Notes: generated by a model not told the origin, from the sequence alone. A stretch of DNA of 64,000 nt from Anoxybacteroides voinovskiense (GCF_014196205.1 NZ_JACIDE010000005.1:1-64000), one strand, 5' to 3'; shown: positions 34,054 through 42,898, counted from the first letter of the stretch. Program-made: numbers and translations.

Positions 34054-35292
34054 ATGGGAATTATTGTACAAAAATTTGGCGGGACGTCTGTCGGCTCGAT
34101 TGAGCGAATTCAACACGTTGCGAATCGAGTGATGGCAGAAGTGAACAATGGAAAAGAAGTCGTCGTCGTTGTATCGGCGATGGGAAAAACGACGGATGAA
34201 CTTGTACAACTTGCCAAACAACTTACTAACCACCCGAACAAACGGGAAATGGATATGCTTTTGTCTACCGGGGAACAAGTGAGCATTGCGCTTTTAGCGA
34301 TGGCGTTAGAAGCAAAAGGACAACGGGCTGTATCGTTAACTGGTTGGCAAGCAGGAATTCAAACAGAAGCGGTACATGGGAACGCTCGGATTACGCATAT
34401 TGATCCTGCGCGAATCAAGGCGCATTTGCAGGAAGGGAAAGTCGTTATTGTTGCTGGATTCCAAGGAGTGACGGCAGCTGGCGAAATTACGACGCTCGGT
34501 CGCGGTGGTTCGGATACGACCGCCGTGGCGCTTGCAGCCGCGCTAGAAGCAGAAAAATGCGACATTTACACCGATGTTACGGGCGTATTTACGACCGATC
34601 CGCGCTATGTGAAACAAGCGCGAAAATTGCAAGCAATTTCTTATGATGAGATGTTGGAGTTGGCCAATTTAGGGGCAGGCGTTTTGCATCCGCGCGCCGT
34701 AGAGTTCGCGAAAAACTACCAAGTGCCGCTTGAAGTTCGCTCGAGCATGGTCGAGGAACCTGGCACAATCGTGAAGGAGGAAATTTCAATGGAGCAGCAT
34801 TTAATTGTTCGAGGCATTGCGTTTGAAGACAAGGTAACGAGAGTAACTGTACAACATTTGCCAAAAGGGCTACAAACGTTACCGACAATTTTTACAGCAC
34901 TAGCTAATCGTGGCATCAATGTCGATATTATTATTCAAAGCACGACCGCTAGCGAAACGACATCTGTTTCGTTTTCCATTCGCACCGAAGACTTGCAAGA
35001 AACGTTGGAAGTGTTGCAGTCGTTGGAAGGAATCGATGTCGAACATGAGAGCCAACTAGCGAAAGTATCGATCGTCGGCTCAGGTATGATTTCTAACCCT
35101 GGCGTTGCGGCGCAAATGTTTCAAGTGTTAGCAGCTGAAGGGATTGAGGTAAAAATGGTCAGCACATCAGAAATTAAAATCTCTACCGTCATCGCCCAAG
35201 AAAAAATGGTCGCAGCAGTGGAGGCGTTGCATGCAGCGTTTCAACTAGAAGAAAAAGAAGAGGTTGCATCAGGCGTGTTGATTAACCATTAA
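34054..35292 (+). CDS. lysC: Aspartokinase II, alpha subunit
   Basis: The 412-residue product phosphorylates aspartate, the first step to lysine, threonine and methionine. The kinase domain starts MGIIVQKFGGTSVGS and includes TEAVHGNARITHIDP and FQGVTAAGEITTLGRGGSDT. Two ACT domains (about 260-330 and 335-405) hold the lysine site. ATG at 34054 gives the usual start; ATG at 34045 is possible. An internal ribosome site produces the beta subunit. It is controlled by the lysine riboswitch upstream. Confidence 0.95.
   Translation: MGIIVQKFGGTSVGSIERIQHVANRVMAEVNNGKEVVVVVSAMGKTTDELVQLAKQLTNHPNKREMDMLLSTGEQVSIALLAMALEAKGQRAVSLTGWQAGIQTEAVHGNARITHIDPARIKAHLQEGKVVIVAGFQGVTAAGEITTLGRGGSDTTAVALAAALEAEKCDIYTDVTGVFTTDPRYVKQARKLQAISYDEMLELANLGAGVLHPRAVEFAKNYQVPLEVRSSMVEEPGTIVKEEISMEQHLIVRGIAFEDKVTRVTVQHLPKGLQTLPTIFTALANRGINVDIIIQSTTASETTSVSFSIRTEDLQETLEVLQSLEGIDVEHESQLAKVSIVGSGMISNPGVAAQMFQVLAAEGIEVKMVSTSEIKISTVIAQEKMVAAVEALHAAFQLEEKEEVASGVLINH
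34789..35292 (+). CDS. lysC: Aspartokinase II, beta subunit (internal in-frame start)
   Basis: An ATG at 34789, codon 246 of lysC, is preceded by an ideal AAGGAGG (34774-34780) with eight-base spacing. It would give a 167-residue protein made only of the two ACT regulatory domains, starting MEQHLIVRGIAFEDK. B. subtilis aspartokinase II is known to be an alpha2beta2 enzyme made from such overlapping starts, and the site is at the equivalent place. Confidence 0.85.
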   Translation: MEQHLIVRGIAFEDKVTRVTVQHLPKGLQTLPTIFTALANRGINVDIIIQSTTASETTSVSFSIRTEDLQETLEVLQSLEGIDVEHESQLAKVSIVGSGMISNPGVAAQMFQVLAAEGIEVKMVSTSEIKISTVIAQEKMVAAVEALHAAFQLEEKEEVASGVLINH

Positions 35293-35318
35293 AAACCAGT
35301 TGAAATCGCTCTATTCCT

Positions 35319-35458
35319 AGCTTTTCTGCCGTAGTCGGCAAGCGGTTCGCTTGCGACTGGGCATGCTGTACGCATGCCCTACTCGAACAATGAACGCTTT
35401 GCGGGCAAATGACATTTGCCCGCCGGCGTTCTTGTTCGAGGGAAGAGGCAGAAAAGCT
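35319..35458. repeat. Multibranched palindromic element (140 bp)
   Basis: A perfect 12-bp closing stem, AGCTTTTCTGCC/GGCAGAAAAGCT (35319-35330 with 35447-35458), encloses three hairpins: GCAAGCG/CGCTTGC (near 35338-35354), GGGCATGC/GCATGCCC (35359-35379) and a long arm CTCGAACAA/TTGTTCGAG capped by GCGGGCAAATG/CATTTGCCCGC (35383-35441). A cloverleaf-like fold is obvious. It encodes no protein and lies after lysC. It may act as a terminator, a small RNA, or a mobile palindromic repeat. Confidence 0.65.
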
Positions 35459-35533
35459 TGTGTTCAGTCAAATGATTCTATGTTTTTTAGTAAAATAATG
35501 GATAATCAACACTCGTGAGGTTGCATTGTAGGT

Positions 35534-35572
35534 GAAACCCGTTCGCTGTCATTCGACAGGCGAACGGGTTTC
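35534..35572. terminator. Hairpin overlapping the yslB stop codon
   Basis: GAAACCCGTTCGC (35534-35546) and GCGAACGGGTTTC (35560-35572) form a perfect 13-bp stem. The yslB stop codon (complement of 35549-35551) lies in its loop. It may terminate in both directions, though the T-runs are short. Confidence 0.6.
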
Positions 35573-36025
35573 CTCTAGTACCGCATCTTTTTGATCCCAT
35601 TTAATCGTAAAAATGACTTTTTTTGCTCGTTTTTTCGGTTGTTCGTACGCTTCGGTAATGCAGCGTTTTTGCTGCTCGATTTGTTGCGCAAGAAACCCAG
35701 CTTCTAGCGAAAACGAGCAGTCATCATTCATGGACATGCGAGCGGCAACGAGCTCTCCCGCCAATTCGACTTCTAGCTCGTCGCGCCGTTCTTTTATGAT
35801 AGTGAGCGCTCCCCAGCCGGCTTTAGCAAAAAAAGCGATGATTTCCTCGAACGTATCGAGTGGGTATTGCCGGGCGAGCCGCTTTCCAGCCCAATATAAA
35901 ATGCTAGCTGTTTCTTTTCCGAGCAAATCTGGAAGCAACACGTTACGAAGGAGTTCGTAGCCGAAGCTAGGTACGGTAATCGATTCGAGCGTTTCATATT
36001 GCTGTTGAAATGATACGTTTTTCAC
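35549..36025 (-). CDS. yslB: YslB, DUF2507 family protein
   Basis: The 158-residue DUF2507 protein has SFGYELLRNVLLPDLLGKET near the start, then ILYWAGKRLARQYPL, FFAKAGWGALTI, and a basic end. The fold is related to V4R/heterocyst-type small-molecule domains, but no function is established. GTG start (complement of 36023-36025) follows GAGGGGAAG. It lies between lysC and sdhC on the opposite strand, where I recall yslB in B. subtilis, which supports the assignment. Confidence 0.85.
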   Translation of the reverse strand: MKNVSFQQQYETLESITVPSFGYELLRNVLLPDLLGKETASILYWAGKRLARQYPLDTFEEIIAFFAKAGWGALTIIKERRDELEVELAGELVAARMSMNDDCSFSLEAGFLAQQIEQQKRCITEAYEQPKKRAKKVIFTIKWDQKDAVLEETRSPVE

Positions 36026-36151
36026 ATACTTCCCCTCTTTCTATTCATCATTATAGCCGAACAAACTGGAGAAATCAGTAGTTTTCTTTCGATTTTTCGG
36101 TGTTTATTGTTGTAATTTTCGAATGATTGAACATTTTATGAACTCGTTTTC

Positions 36152-36180
36152 TTGACGCTCTTATTAGATGGGAGTACAAT
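36152..36180 (+). promoter_or_regulatory. sdh operon promoter
   Basis: TTGACG (36152-36157), 17 bases, TACAAT (36175-36180), upstream of a leader of about 115 bases before sdhC. Confidence 0.7.
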
Positions 36181-36297
36181 GGATGTGACGTATGATTAAT
36201 GGAAATGGAAGCATTTACAGTTCCGTTAGTCAACGAGTGTGGATGGGGAGTGCGCTTTTTTTCGTTGTCACGATATTTAAAAAAGGGGGTTCATTAC

Positions 36298-36906
36298 ATG
36301 GCAGGAAATCGCGAATTTTTTTATCGTCGGCTCCATTCCTTGTTAGGGGTCATCCCAGTCGGTCTTTTTTTGACGCAACATTTAGTCGTCAACCATTTTG
36401 CAACGCAAGGTCCAGAAGCGTTTAACCGTGCGGCATCATTCATGGGAAATTTACCGTTTCGCTACTTTTTAGAAATTTTTATTATTTTCCTTCCGCTATT
36501 GTTTCACGCGATTTACGGGCTTTATATCGCTTTCACAGCACAAAATAATGTGAGCAAATACGGTTATTTCCGCAACTGGATGTTTATGTTGCAGCGTTTG
36601 ACAGGTGTGATTACGCTTATTTTCGTGACGTGGCACGTTTGGGAAACACGCGTGCAAGCAGCGCTTGGAACAGAAGTAAACTACGACATGATGGCGAACA
36701 TTGTGGACAACCCGTTCATGCTTGGCTTTTACATTGTCGGAATTGTGTCAACTGTCTTCCATTTCGCCAACGGGTTATGGTCGTTCTGTGTGAGCTGGGG
36801 GCTTACCGTTACTCCACGTTCACAACAAATTTTTACATATGTGACAATGGCAATTTTCGTCGCGCTTTCAATCGTTGGCATCCGTGCCATTTTAGCATTC
36901 GCTTAA
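36298..36906 (+). CDS. sdhC: Succinate dehydrogenase cytochrome b558 subunit
   Basis: The 202-residue membrane anchor has five spans and binds two hemes. NREFFYRRLHSLLGVIPVGL, TQHLVVNHF, RNWMFMLQRLTGVITLIF and VTWHVWET supply the conserved histidines; TVFHFANGLWSF gives another. ATG at 36298 follows AAAAAGGGGG; an earlier ATG at 36199 lies in the leader with no ribosome site. It transfers electrons from SdhB to menaquinone in the cytoplasmic membrane and starts the sdhCAB operon. Confidence 0.95.
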   Translation: MAGNREFFYRRLHSLLGVIPVGLFLTQHLVVNHFATQGPEAFNRAASFMGNLPFRYFLEIFIIFLPLLFHAIYGLYIAFTAQNNVSKYGYFRNWMFMLQRLTGVITLIFVTWHVWETRVQAALGTEVNYDMMANIVDNPFMLGFYIVGIVSTVFHFANGLWSFCVSWGLTVTPRSQQIFTYVTMAIFVALSIVGIRAILAFA

Positions 36907-36941
36907 TCCACGACTAGCAATCATTTAGGGAGTGAGTAACG

Positions 36942-38702
36942 ATGAAAAAAGGAAAAATCATAGTAGTTGGCGGCGGTCTTGCCGGATTGATGGCAACCAT
37001 TAAAATCGCCGAAGCAGGTGTGCCGGTCGAGTTGTTTTCGCTTGTGCCAGTAAAGCGGTCTCACTCTGTTTGCGCTCAAGGTGGGATTAACGGTGCGGTG
37101 AATACGAAAGGGGAAGGCGATTCTCCTTGGGAACATTTTGACGATACCGTATACGGCGGCGACTTTTTAGCAAACCAACCGCCGGTAAAGGCGATGTGTG
37201 AAGCAGCGCCAGGCATTATTTATTTGCTTGATCGGATGGGCGTGATGTTCAACCGCACGCCGGAAGGATTATTAGATTTCCGCCGGTTTGGTGGGACGCA
37301 GCATCACCGGACAGCGTTCGCAGGCGCAACGACAGGCCAACAGCTTCTTTATGCATTGGACGAGCAAGTTCGTCGTCATGAAGTGGCAGGCTTAGTGACG
37401 AAATATGAAGGCTGGGAATTTTTAGGCGCGGTATTGGACGATGAACAAATTTGCCGCGGGATTGTAGCGCAAAACTTAACGACGATGGAAATTAAGTCGT
37501 TCCCAGCGGATGCGGTCATCCTAGCAACAGGCGGACCAGGGATTATTTTCGGAAAATCGACAAACTCCATCATTAACACAGGGTCTGCGGCGTCCATTGT
37601 ATATCAACAAGGCGCGTATTATGCGAACGGCGAATTTATTCAAATTCACCCAACAGCGATTCCAGGGGACGACAAATTGCGCCTTATGAGCGAATCAGCG
37701 CGTGGGGAAGGCGGACGCGTCTGGACGTATAAAGACGGAAAACCGTGGTATTTCTTAGAGGAAAAATATCCAGCTTACGGAAACCTTGTACCGCGTGATA
37801 TTGCGACACGGGAAATTTTCCACGTGTGCGTTGACTTGAAGCTTGGCATTAACGGCGAAAACATGGTGTACCTTGACCTTTCGCATAAAGATCCAAAAGA
37901 ATTGGATATTAAATTAGGCGGAATCATTGAAATTTATGAAAAATTCATGGGCGAAGACCCACGCAAAGTGCCGATGAAAATTTTCCCTGCCGTTCACTAC
38001 TCGATGGGCGGTCTATGGGTTGACTACGATCAAATGACGAATATTAAAGGACTGTTCGCAGCAGGAGAATGCGACTATTCGATGCACGGTGCGAACCGGT
38101 TAGGAGCAAACTCGCTTCTATCTGCCATTTATGGCGGCATGGTCGCAGGTCCGAAAGCGGTAGAATACATGAAAGGATTAGAAAAATCAGCGGATGCAAT
38201 GCCTTCTTCGCTGTACGATCGCTACCGAAAACAAGAAGAAGAGCGCTGGGAAAACATTTTATCGATGGACGGAACGGAAAATGCTTACGTTCTCCATAAA
38301 GAGCTTGGCGAGTGGATGACCGACAACGTCACCATCGTCCGCTATAACGATAAACTGTTAAAAACAGACGAGAAAATCCAAGAATTGATGGAGCGCTATA
38401 AAAACATTAGCATTACAGATACTGCGAAATGGAGCAACCAAGGAGCATCGTTCACTCGTCAACTATATAACATGCTTCAATTGGCGCGTGTCATTACGCT
38501 TGGTGCTTACAACCGGAACGAAAGCCGCGGCGCTCACTATAAGCCGGAATTCCCAGAGCGCAACGACGAAGAATGGCTCAAAACAACGATGGCACGTTTC
38601 ACTCCGGACGGCCCAGCGTTCCATTACGAAGATGTCGATACGTCGTTAATTAAACCGCGCAAACGCGACTATTCGAAAAAGAAAGAGGAAGTGAAATCAT
38701 GA
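36942..38702 (+). CDS. sdhA: Succinate dehydrogenase flavoprotein subunit
   Basis: The 586-residue subunit oxidises succinate to fumarate. The FAD motif VVGGGLAGLMATIKIAEAG is at the start, the covalent-FAD histidine is in RSHSVCAQGGINGA, and the active-site region is HPTAIPGDDKLRLMSESARG-EGG. AGECDYSMHGANRLGANSLL and the C-terminal capping region follow. ATG at 36942 follows GGGAGTGAG. It overlaps sdhB by 4 bases (ATGA). Confidence 0.96.
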   Translation: MKKGKIIVVGGGLAGLMATIKIAEAGVPVELFSLVPVKRSHSVCAQGGINGAVNTKGEGDSPWEHFDDTVYGGDFLANQPPVKAMCEAAPGIIYLLDRMGVMFNRTPEGLLDFRRFGGTQHHRTAFAGATTGQQLLYALDEQVRRHEVAGLVTKYEGWEFLGAVLDDEQICRGIVAQNLTTMEIKSFPADAVILATGGPGIIFGKSTNSIINTGSAASIVYQQGAYYANGEFIQIHPTAIPGDDKLRLMSESARGEGGRVWTYKDGKPWYFLEEKYPAYGNLVPRDIATREIFHVCVDLKLGINGENMVYLDLSHKDPKELDIKLGGIIEIYEKFMGEDPRKVPMKIFPAVHYSMGGLWVDYDQMTNIKGLFAAGECDYSMHGANRLGANSLLSAIYGGMVAGPKAVEYMKGLEKSADAMPSSLYDRYRKQEEERWENILSMDGTENAYVLHKELGEWMTDNVTIVRYNDKLLKTDEKIQELMERYKNISITDTAKWSNQGASFTRQLYNMLQLARVITLGAYNRNESRGAHYKPEFPERNDEEWLKTTMARFTPDGPAFHYEDVDTSLIKPRKRDYSKKKEEVKS

Positions 38703-39460
38703 GCGAGAAAAAAACGATTCGCCTCATCGTCACACGACAAGATCGTCCAGATTCTGCGCCATACGAAGAGGAGTTTGAAATTCCGTATCGCCCGAATATG
38801 AACGTCATTTCTGCATTAATGGAAATTCGTCGCAATCCGGTGAACGCTAAAGGGGAAAAAACGACGCCGGTGACGTGGGATATGAACTGTTTAGAAGAAG
38901 TGTGCGGCGCTTGCTCAATGGTCATTAACGGAAAACCGCGCCAATCCTGTACCGCTCTGATCGATAAATTGGAGCAGCCAATTCGGCTAGAACCGATGCG
39001 CACGTTCCCAGTCGTGCGCGACTTGCAAGTCGACCGTAGCCGCATGTTCGATTCATTGAAAAAAGTAAAAGCATGGATTCCGATTGACGGAACGTATGAT
39101 TTAGGACCAGGTCCGCGCATGCCAGAGCGGAAACGGCAATGGGCATATGAACTTTCGAAATGTATGACGTGTGGAGTTTGTTTAGAAGCGTGTCCAAACG
39201 TCAACAGTAAATCTAACTTTATCGGTCCGGCACCGCTTTCACAAGTGCGGCTATTTAATGCGCATCCAACTGGCGCGATGCATAAAGCAGAGCGGATGGC
39301 AGCCATCATGGGAGACGGGGGATTGGCAAACTGCGGAAATTCACAAAACTGCGTCCAATCTTGCCCGAAAGGCATTCCGCTAACGACATCGATTGCTGCG
39401 CTAAACCGCGAAGCAACGGTTCAAATGTTCCGCAACTTCTTCGGCAGCGACGAAGTATAA
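38699..39460 (+). CDS. sdhB: Succinate dehydrogenase iron-sulfur subunit
   Basis: The 253-residue subunit relays electrons from SdhA to SdhC. The [2Fe-2S] cysteines are in CLEEVCGACSMVINGKPRQS-C (about 62-83), the second cluster in CMTCGVCLEACPNV (about 155-168), and the third in NCGNSQNCVQSCPKGIP (about 208-224). ATG at 38699 overlaps the sdhA end. A terminator follows, closing the operon. Confidence 0.96.
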   Translation: MSEKKTIRLIVTRQDRPDSAPYEEEFEIPYRPNMNVISALMEIRRNPVNAKGEKTTPVTWDMNCLEEVCGACSMVINGKPRQSCTALIDKLEQPIRLEPMRTFPVVRDLQVDRSRMFDSLKKVKAWIPIDGTYDLGPGPRMPERKRQWAYELSKCMTCGVCLEACPNVNSKSNFIGPAPLSQVRLFNAHPTGAMHKAERMAAIMGDGGLANCGNSQNCVQSCPKGIPLTTSIAALNREATVQMFRNFFGSDEV

Positions 39461-39463
39461 AGA

Positions 39464-39504
39464 AAAGATCCTCTTCACGGTTTCGCGTGAAGGGGATTTT
39501 TATT
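39464..39504 (+). terminator. Terminator of the sdh operon
   Basis: AAAAGATCCTCTTCACG pairs with CGTGAAGGGGATTTT (ending 39500), with G-U pairs, followed by TA-rich sequence. Confidence 0.75.
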
Positions 39505-39520
39505 AAAGGGGGAGAGGAAA

Positions 39521-39988
39521 ATGGGGAAAATTTCATATATCGAACATTTAGAAGAGTGGCAGCGTTCGTTTCATTTTTTTCGCCGCATCAACGTTCGTTT
39601 TTGTGAAACGGATATGTTCGGTCATTTAAATAACACCGTCCCGTTTATTTATTTTGAAGAAGTGCGGACGGAATTTTTACAGTCGCTCGGGTTTATGGAT
39701 TACTGGACGAGTAAGGAATCGTCGGAAATTCCTGTCGTTGCCGACTTACAATGTGATTTTTTAAAACAAGTATTTTTTGGTGATGAACTATACGTATATG
39801 TGAAAGTGCACGACATTGGTCGCTCGTCTGTCGATTTGCATTATATGGCGAAAAAAGATAACAAAGAAGTTGTTTTTGTCGGGCGCGGTACGCTTGTGCA
39901 AATTAATAAACATACAGGAAAAAGCGTTCCATGGAGTGACGAAATGCGGCAAAAGCTTCAACAATCCCAAACAATGTTAGTTATATAG
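39521..39988 (+). CDS. ysmA: Acyl-CoA thioesterase, 4HBT family (YsmA)
   Basis: The product is a 155-residue hot-dog-fold thioesterase: INVRFCETDMFGHLNNTVPF at about 27-46 holds the conserved aspartate of the 4-hydroxybenzoyl-CoA thioesterase group, followed by IYFEEVRTEFLQSLGF and VFFGDELYVYVKVHDIG. It hydrolyses an acyl-CoA or acyl-ACP; the substrate is not known. ATG at 39521 follows GGGGGAGAGG. It sits between sdhB and gerE, as I recall for ysmA in B. subtilis. Confidence 0.85.
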   Translation: MGKISYIEHLEEWQRSFHFFRRINVRFCETDMFGHLNNTVPFIYFEEVRTEFLQSLGFMDYWTSKESSEIPVVADLQCDFLKQVFFGDELYVYVKVHDIGRSSVDLHYMAKKDNKEVVFVGRGTLVQINKHTGKSVPWSDEMRQKLQQSQTMLVI

Positions 39989-40027
39989 AAAAACACCTAT
40001 TTTTTATGGGAACAGCGAAATTCAGTC

Positions 40028-40055
40028 ACCGTAACCCTTTGCTTCACATACTATA
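40028..40055 (+). promoter_or_regulatory. SigK-type promoter of gerE
   Basis: CATACTATA (40047-40055) matches the SigK -10 consensus CATA-x3-TA. An AC within TCACC (40028-40029) lies 17 bases upstream, where the short SigK -35 element is expected. B. subtilis gerE is transcribed by SigK in the mother cell, so the match agrees with the gene's known control. Confidence 0.65.
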
Positions 40056-40115
40056 TGGTGAATAAATACCCATCCGGTAGTTCAGGTCTGGTGAAAGCAA
40101 GGAGGGTTATCGTAC

Positions 40116-40340
40116 TTGAAGGACAAATCGTTTCCATCAAAGCCATTACTCACAAAAAGAGAAAGAGAAGTGTTCGAATTATTAGTTCAAGATAAGACGA
40201 CAAAAGAGATTGCGAGCGAGCTGTTTATTAGTGAAAAAACGGTCCGCAACCACATTTCGAATGCGATGCAAAAGCTTGGGGTGAAGGGGCGCTCTCAAGC
40301 GGTCATTGAATTGCTTCGAATGGGGGAGCTTGAACTATAA
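40116..40340 (+). CDS. gerE: Spore coat and germination regulator GerE
   Basis: This 74-residue LuxR-type DNA-binding protein consists solely of the helix-turn-helix domain: [20 protein letters not shown] then [20 protein letters not shown]. It activates and represses late coat genes in the mother cell during sporulation. TTG at 40116 follows AAGGAGGG. The length equals that of B. subtilis GerE. It shows that the organism is a spore-former. It is a single gene with its own terminator. Confidence 0.95.
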   Translation: MKDKSFPSKPLLTKREREVFELLVQDKTTKEIASELFISEKTVRNHISNAMQKLGVKGRSQAVIELLRMGELEL

Positions 40341-40346
40341 TCCATG

Positions 40347-40379
40347 CCGGCTATCCTTAGTCATAAGGTAGCCGGTTTA
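40347..40379 (+). terminator. Terminator after gerE
   Basis: CCGGCTATCCTTA (40347-40359) pairs with TAAGGTAGCCGG (40364-40375) with one bulged T, followed by TTTA. Confidence 0.75.
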
Positions 40380-40389
40380 TTATTGATTT

Positions 40390-40424
40390 TTGTATTGATT
40401 ATACAAAAAAGTGTAGTAAAATGG
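40390..40424 (+). promoter_or_regulatory. ysmB promoter with possible MarR operator
   Basis: TTGATT, 16 bases, TAAAAT lies at about 40395-40422. The -35 region is embedded in a near-palindrome TTGTAT-TGAT-TATACAA, plausible as an operator for the MarR protein encoded next. Confidence 0.4.
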
Positions 40425-40473
40425 AGTTGGCTTGCGTTTTTTAGGAAATCACGTGCACGATCGGGGAGATTGT

Positions 40474-40917
40474 ATGTCGTTTAAGGTCGAAGAAAAAGCC
40501 GTTATCGAATTGGAGAAGTCGCTACGGTACATCGCTGCGCTTTTGAAGCAAAAAGGGCGAGAAATTTTAACGAACTATCCGATTACTCCGCCGCAGTTTG
40601 TCGCTTTGCAATGGCTGTTAGAAGAAGGCGATATGACGATTGGTGAACTGTCCAATAAAATGTATTTAGCATGTAGTACAACGACCGATTTAGTCGATCG
40701 AATGGAGAAAAACGGCCTTGTTGCAAGAGTAAAAGACCGGCACGATCGTCGTGTCGTGCGCATCCACCTTTTGAAAGAAGGGGAGCGCATCATTGAAGAA
40801 GTGATAAAAAAGCGCCAGCACGATTTGGCACAAGTGCTAGAAAACTTTTCTGAAGAAGAAATAATGTTTTTAGAAAAAACGTTAAAAAAGTTGCATCAAG
40901 AAATGAAAAAAGAATGA
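40474..40917 (+). CDS. ysmB: MarR family regulator (YsmB)
   Basis: The 147-residue winged-helix regulator has ITPPQFVALQWLLEEGDMTI, the recognition helix region ACSTTTDLVDRMEKNGLVAR and the wing VKDRHDRRVVRIHLLKEGE. ATG at 40474 follows CGGGGAGA; an upstream in-frame start at 40432 lacks a ribosome site. It precedes racE by nine bases, as I recall for ysmB in B. subtilis, so the two are probably co-transcribed. Its ligand and targets are unknown. Confidence 0.88.
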   Translation: MSFKVEEKAVIELEKSLRYIAALLKQKGREILTNYPITPPQFVALQWLLEEGDMTIGELSNKMYLACSTTTDLVDRMEKNGLVARVKDRHDRRVVRIHLLKEGERIIEEVIKKRQHDLAQVLENFSEEEIMFLEKTLKKLHQEMKKE

Positions 40918-40926
40918 GGCGATCAC

Positions 40927-41721
40927 TTGGAAAGACCAATTGGTGTTATCGATTCAGGAGTTGGAGGGCTTACTGTCGCAAAAGAAATGATGCGGCAGCT
41001 GCCGAAAGAACGCATTATTTATCTTGGCGATACGGCGCGTTGCCCGTATGGTCCACGCCCGGTGGAAGAAATTCGTCAGTTTACATGGGAGATGACGAAT
41101 TATTTATTGCGTTACGATATTAAAATGCTCGTCATTGCGTGCAATACAGCGACCGCAGTTGTGCTAGAAGAAATTCGCGAGAAACTCCCGATCCCTGTCA
41201 TCGGTGTTGTGCATCCTGGGGCGCGCGCGGCATTAAAAGTAACGAAAAACGAGCACATCGGTGTGATTGGTACAATCGGAACGGTGAAAAGCGGTGCGTA
41301 TGAAAAAGCGCTAAAATCGATTAATACTCACGTCCATGTGGAAAGCTTAGCTTGTCCGAAATTTGTTCCGCTTGTCGAAAGCGGAATTTTTGATGGAGCG
41401 GAGGCGAAGCAAATTGTGGCGGAATCACTAGAACCGTTGAAAACAAGCGATATTGACGTGCTCATTTTAGGCTGCACTCACTATCCGCTATTAAGCCCGC
41501 TCATTCAGGCATATATGGGGAAAAAAGTGAAGCTAATTTGTTCCGGGGACGAAACGGCTCGAGAAGTAAGTGCTATTTTGCACCATAGCGGATTGTTGAA
41601 TACAGGGGAACGCCGCGACGATCATCTCTTTTTGACGACAGGATCGAAAGAGCTGTTCCAAAAAATTGCGTCTCAATGGTTTGGGCAACCGATAGAGAAC
41701 GTGCATACGATTGAATTATAA
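40927..41721 (+). CDS. racE: Glutamate racemase
   Basis: The 264-residue cofactor-independent racemase makes D-glutamate for peptidoglycan and, in some relatives, poly-gamma-glutamate. The signatures are [29 protein letters not shown] with the first catalytic cysteine, and [14 protein letters not shown] with the second. TTG at 40927 follows GAGGCGA. It ends in a terminator. Confidence 0.95.
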   Translation: MERPIGVIDSGVGGLTVAKEMMRQLPKERIIYLGDTARCPYGPRPVEEIRQFTWEMTNYLLRYDIKMLVIACNTATAVVLEEIREKLPIPVIGVVHPGARAALKVTKNEHIGVIGTIGTVKSGAYEKALKSINTHVHVESLACPKFVPLVESGIFDGAEAKQIVAESLEPLKTSDIDVLILGCTHYPLLSPLIQAYMGKKVKLICSGDETAREVSAILHHSGLLNTGERRDDHLFLTTGSKELFQKIASQWFGQPIENVHTIEL

Positions 41722-41757
41722 AAATCCTTTAGCCAATTCGGCTAGAGGATTTTTTTA
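41721..41757 (+). terminator. Terminator after racE
   Basis: AAATCCTTTAGCC (41722-41734) pairs with GGCTAGAGGATTT (41740-41752), followed by TTTT. Confidence 0.85.
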
Positions 41758-41818
41758 TTCTATTTTTTCAACTGGCTCGTATACATAGTAGTACAAACTA
41801 TCGTTAGGAGGGAATGAG

Positions 41819-42880
41819 ATGGGGAAGCGGCGAACAGTTAAGCTTGCCAGTTCAATACTTATTTCAGCGATATTGCTTAGTGGATGTGGATTGTTCAAAA
41901 AAGAACAAGCGATAAAAGAGGTTGACCCACCACAAGATGTGAGCTATTTAAAAGAAGGTCAGCAAGTGACGAATGCGACAGCAGGAAAAGAGGAGAAAGC
42001 GACAGAAACGGTCAAACGCGAACTGTATTTTATCGATAAAAACGGTTTTGTCGTACCGCAGACGCTTGAATTGCCAAAAACGGATGCGGTTGCAAAGCAA
42101 GCGTTAGAATATTTAGTGCAAGGAGGGCCGGTGACGGATATGTTGCCAAACGGATTCCGCGCCGTCCTTCCGGTGGATACGCGTGTGTTAGGGGTAAAAA
42201 TTGAACAAGACGGTACGATTATTGCAGACTTTTCGCCTGAGTTTGCCAAATATAAACCGGAGGATGAACGGAAAATTTTAGAAGCGATTACGTGGACGTT
42301 GACGCAATTTGATAACGTCAAAAAAGTGAAAATACGAATTAATGGCCACGACCAATCGGTGATGCCGGTAAACGGAACGCCAATTCAAGATGGAGTGAGC
42401 CGCGAAGATGGGATTAACATCGACACGAGCGGTGTTGTCGATATTACGAATACACACCCTGTCGTCGTTTATTTTGTTGCTCAGCAAGGGGAGCAGACGT
42501 ATTATGTGCCGGTCACTCGCCGCATCCCGAACAAAGAAAAAGATGATATTACTGCAGCGGTGAACGAGTTAGTCAAAGGACCGACATATGGCAGCGGGCT
42601 TGTAAGCGATTTTCAGCCAGATGTACAACTCGTCGCTAAGCCGTCCTATGAAAACGGGAAGGTGACGTTGAACTTTAATGACGCCATTTACGGCAGCAAT
42701 AAAAAGCATGTTATTTCTAACCACGTGCTAAATGCGCTTGTGTTGTCGTTGACGGAACAAAAAGGGGTAGAGAGTGTCGCGATTACGGTGAATGGAAAGG
42801 CGGACCTCGTCCGTGAAGACGGAAAAGCACTTTCCGCACCGGTAACGAGACCAGAAAATGTGAATACAGGTAGTTTTTAA
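41819..42880 (+). CDS. gerM: Spore germination/sporulation lipoprotein GerM
   Basis: The 353-residue lipoprotein has signal peptide and lipobox LLSGCG (cysteine at about 23). Two GerMN domains follow: the first (about 68-195) with [20 protein letters not shown] and the second (about 215-335) with [20 protein letters not shown] and [12 protein letters not shown]. GerM is needed for sporulation and germination and for envelope bridging between the two spore membranes. ATG at 41819 follows GGAGGGAATG. The position between racE and rph matches B. subtilis. Confidence 0.93.
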   Translation: MGKRRTVKLASSILISAILLSGCGLFKKEQAIKEVDPPQDVSYLKEGQQVTNATAGKEEKATETVKRELYFIDKNGFVVPQTLELPKTDAVAKQALEYLVQGGPVTDMLPNGFRAVLPVDTRVLGVKIEQDGTIIADFSPEFAKYKPEDERKILEAITWTLTQFDNVKKVKIRINGHDQSVMPVNGTPIQDGVSREDGINIDTSGVVDITNTHPVVVYFVAQQGEQTYYVPVTRRIPNKEKDDITAAVNELVKGPTYGSGLVSDFQPDVQLVAKPSYENGKVTLNFNDAIYGSNKKHVISNHVLNALVLSLTEQKGVESVAITVNGKADLVREDGKALSAPVTRPENVNTGSF

Positions 42881-42898
42881 AGCTATACTATGGTATAA

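Noticed and set aside
33828-34103. 91-residue open frame upstream of lysC
   Set aside because: It lies inside the lysine riboswitch and its terminator and overlaps the lysC start.
39788-39970. 60-residue minus-strand frame in ysmA
   Set aside because: Shadow of the thioesterase gene with no start signals.
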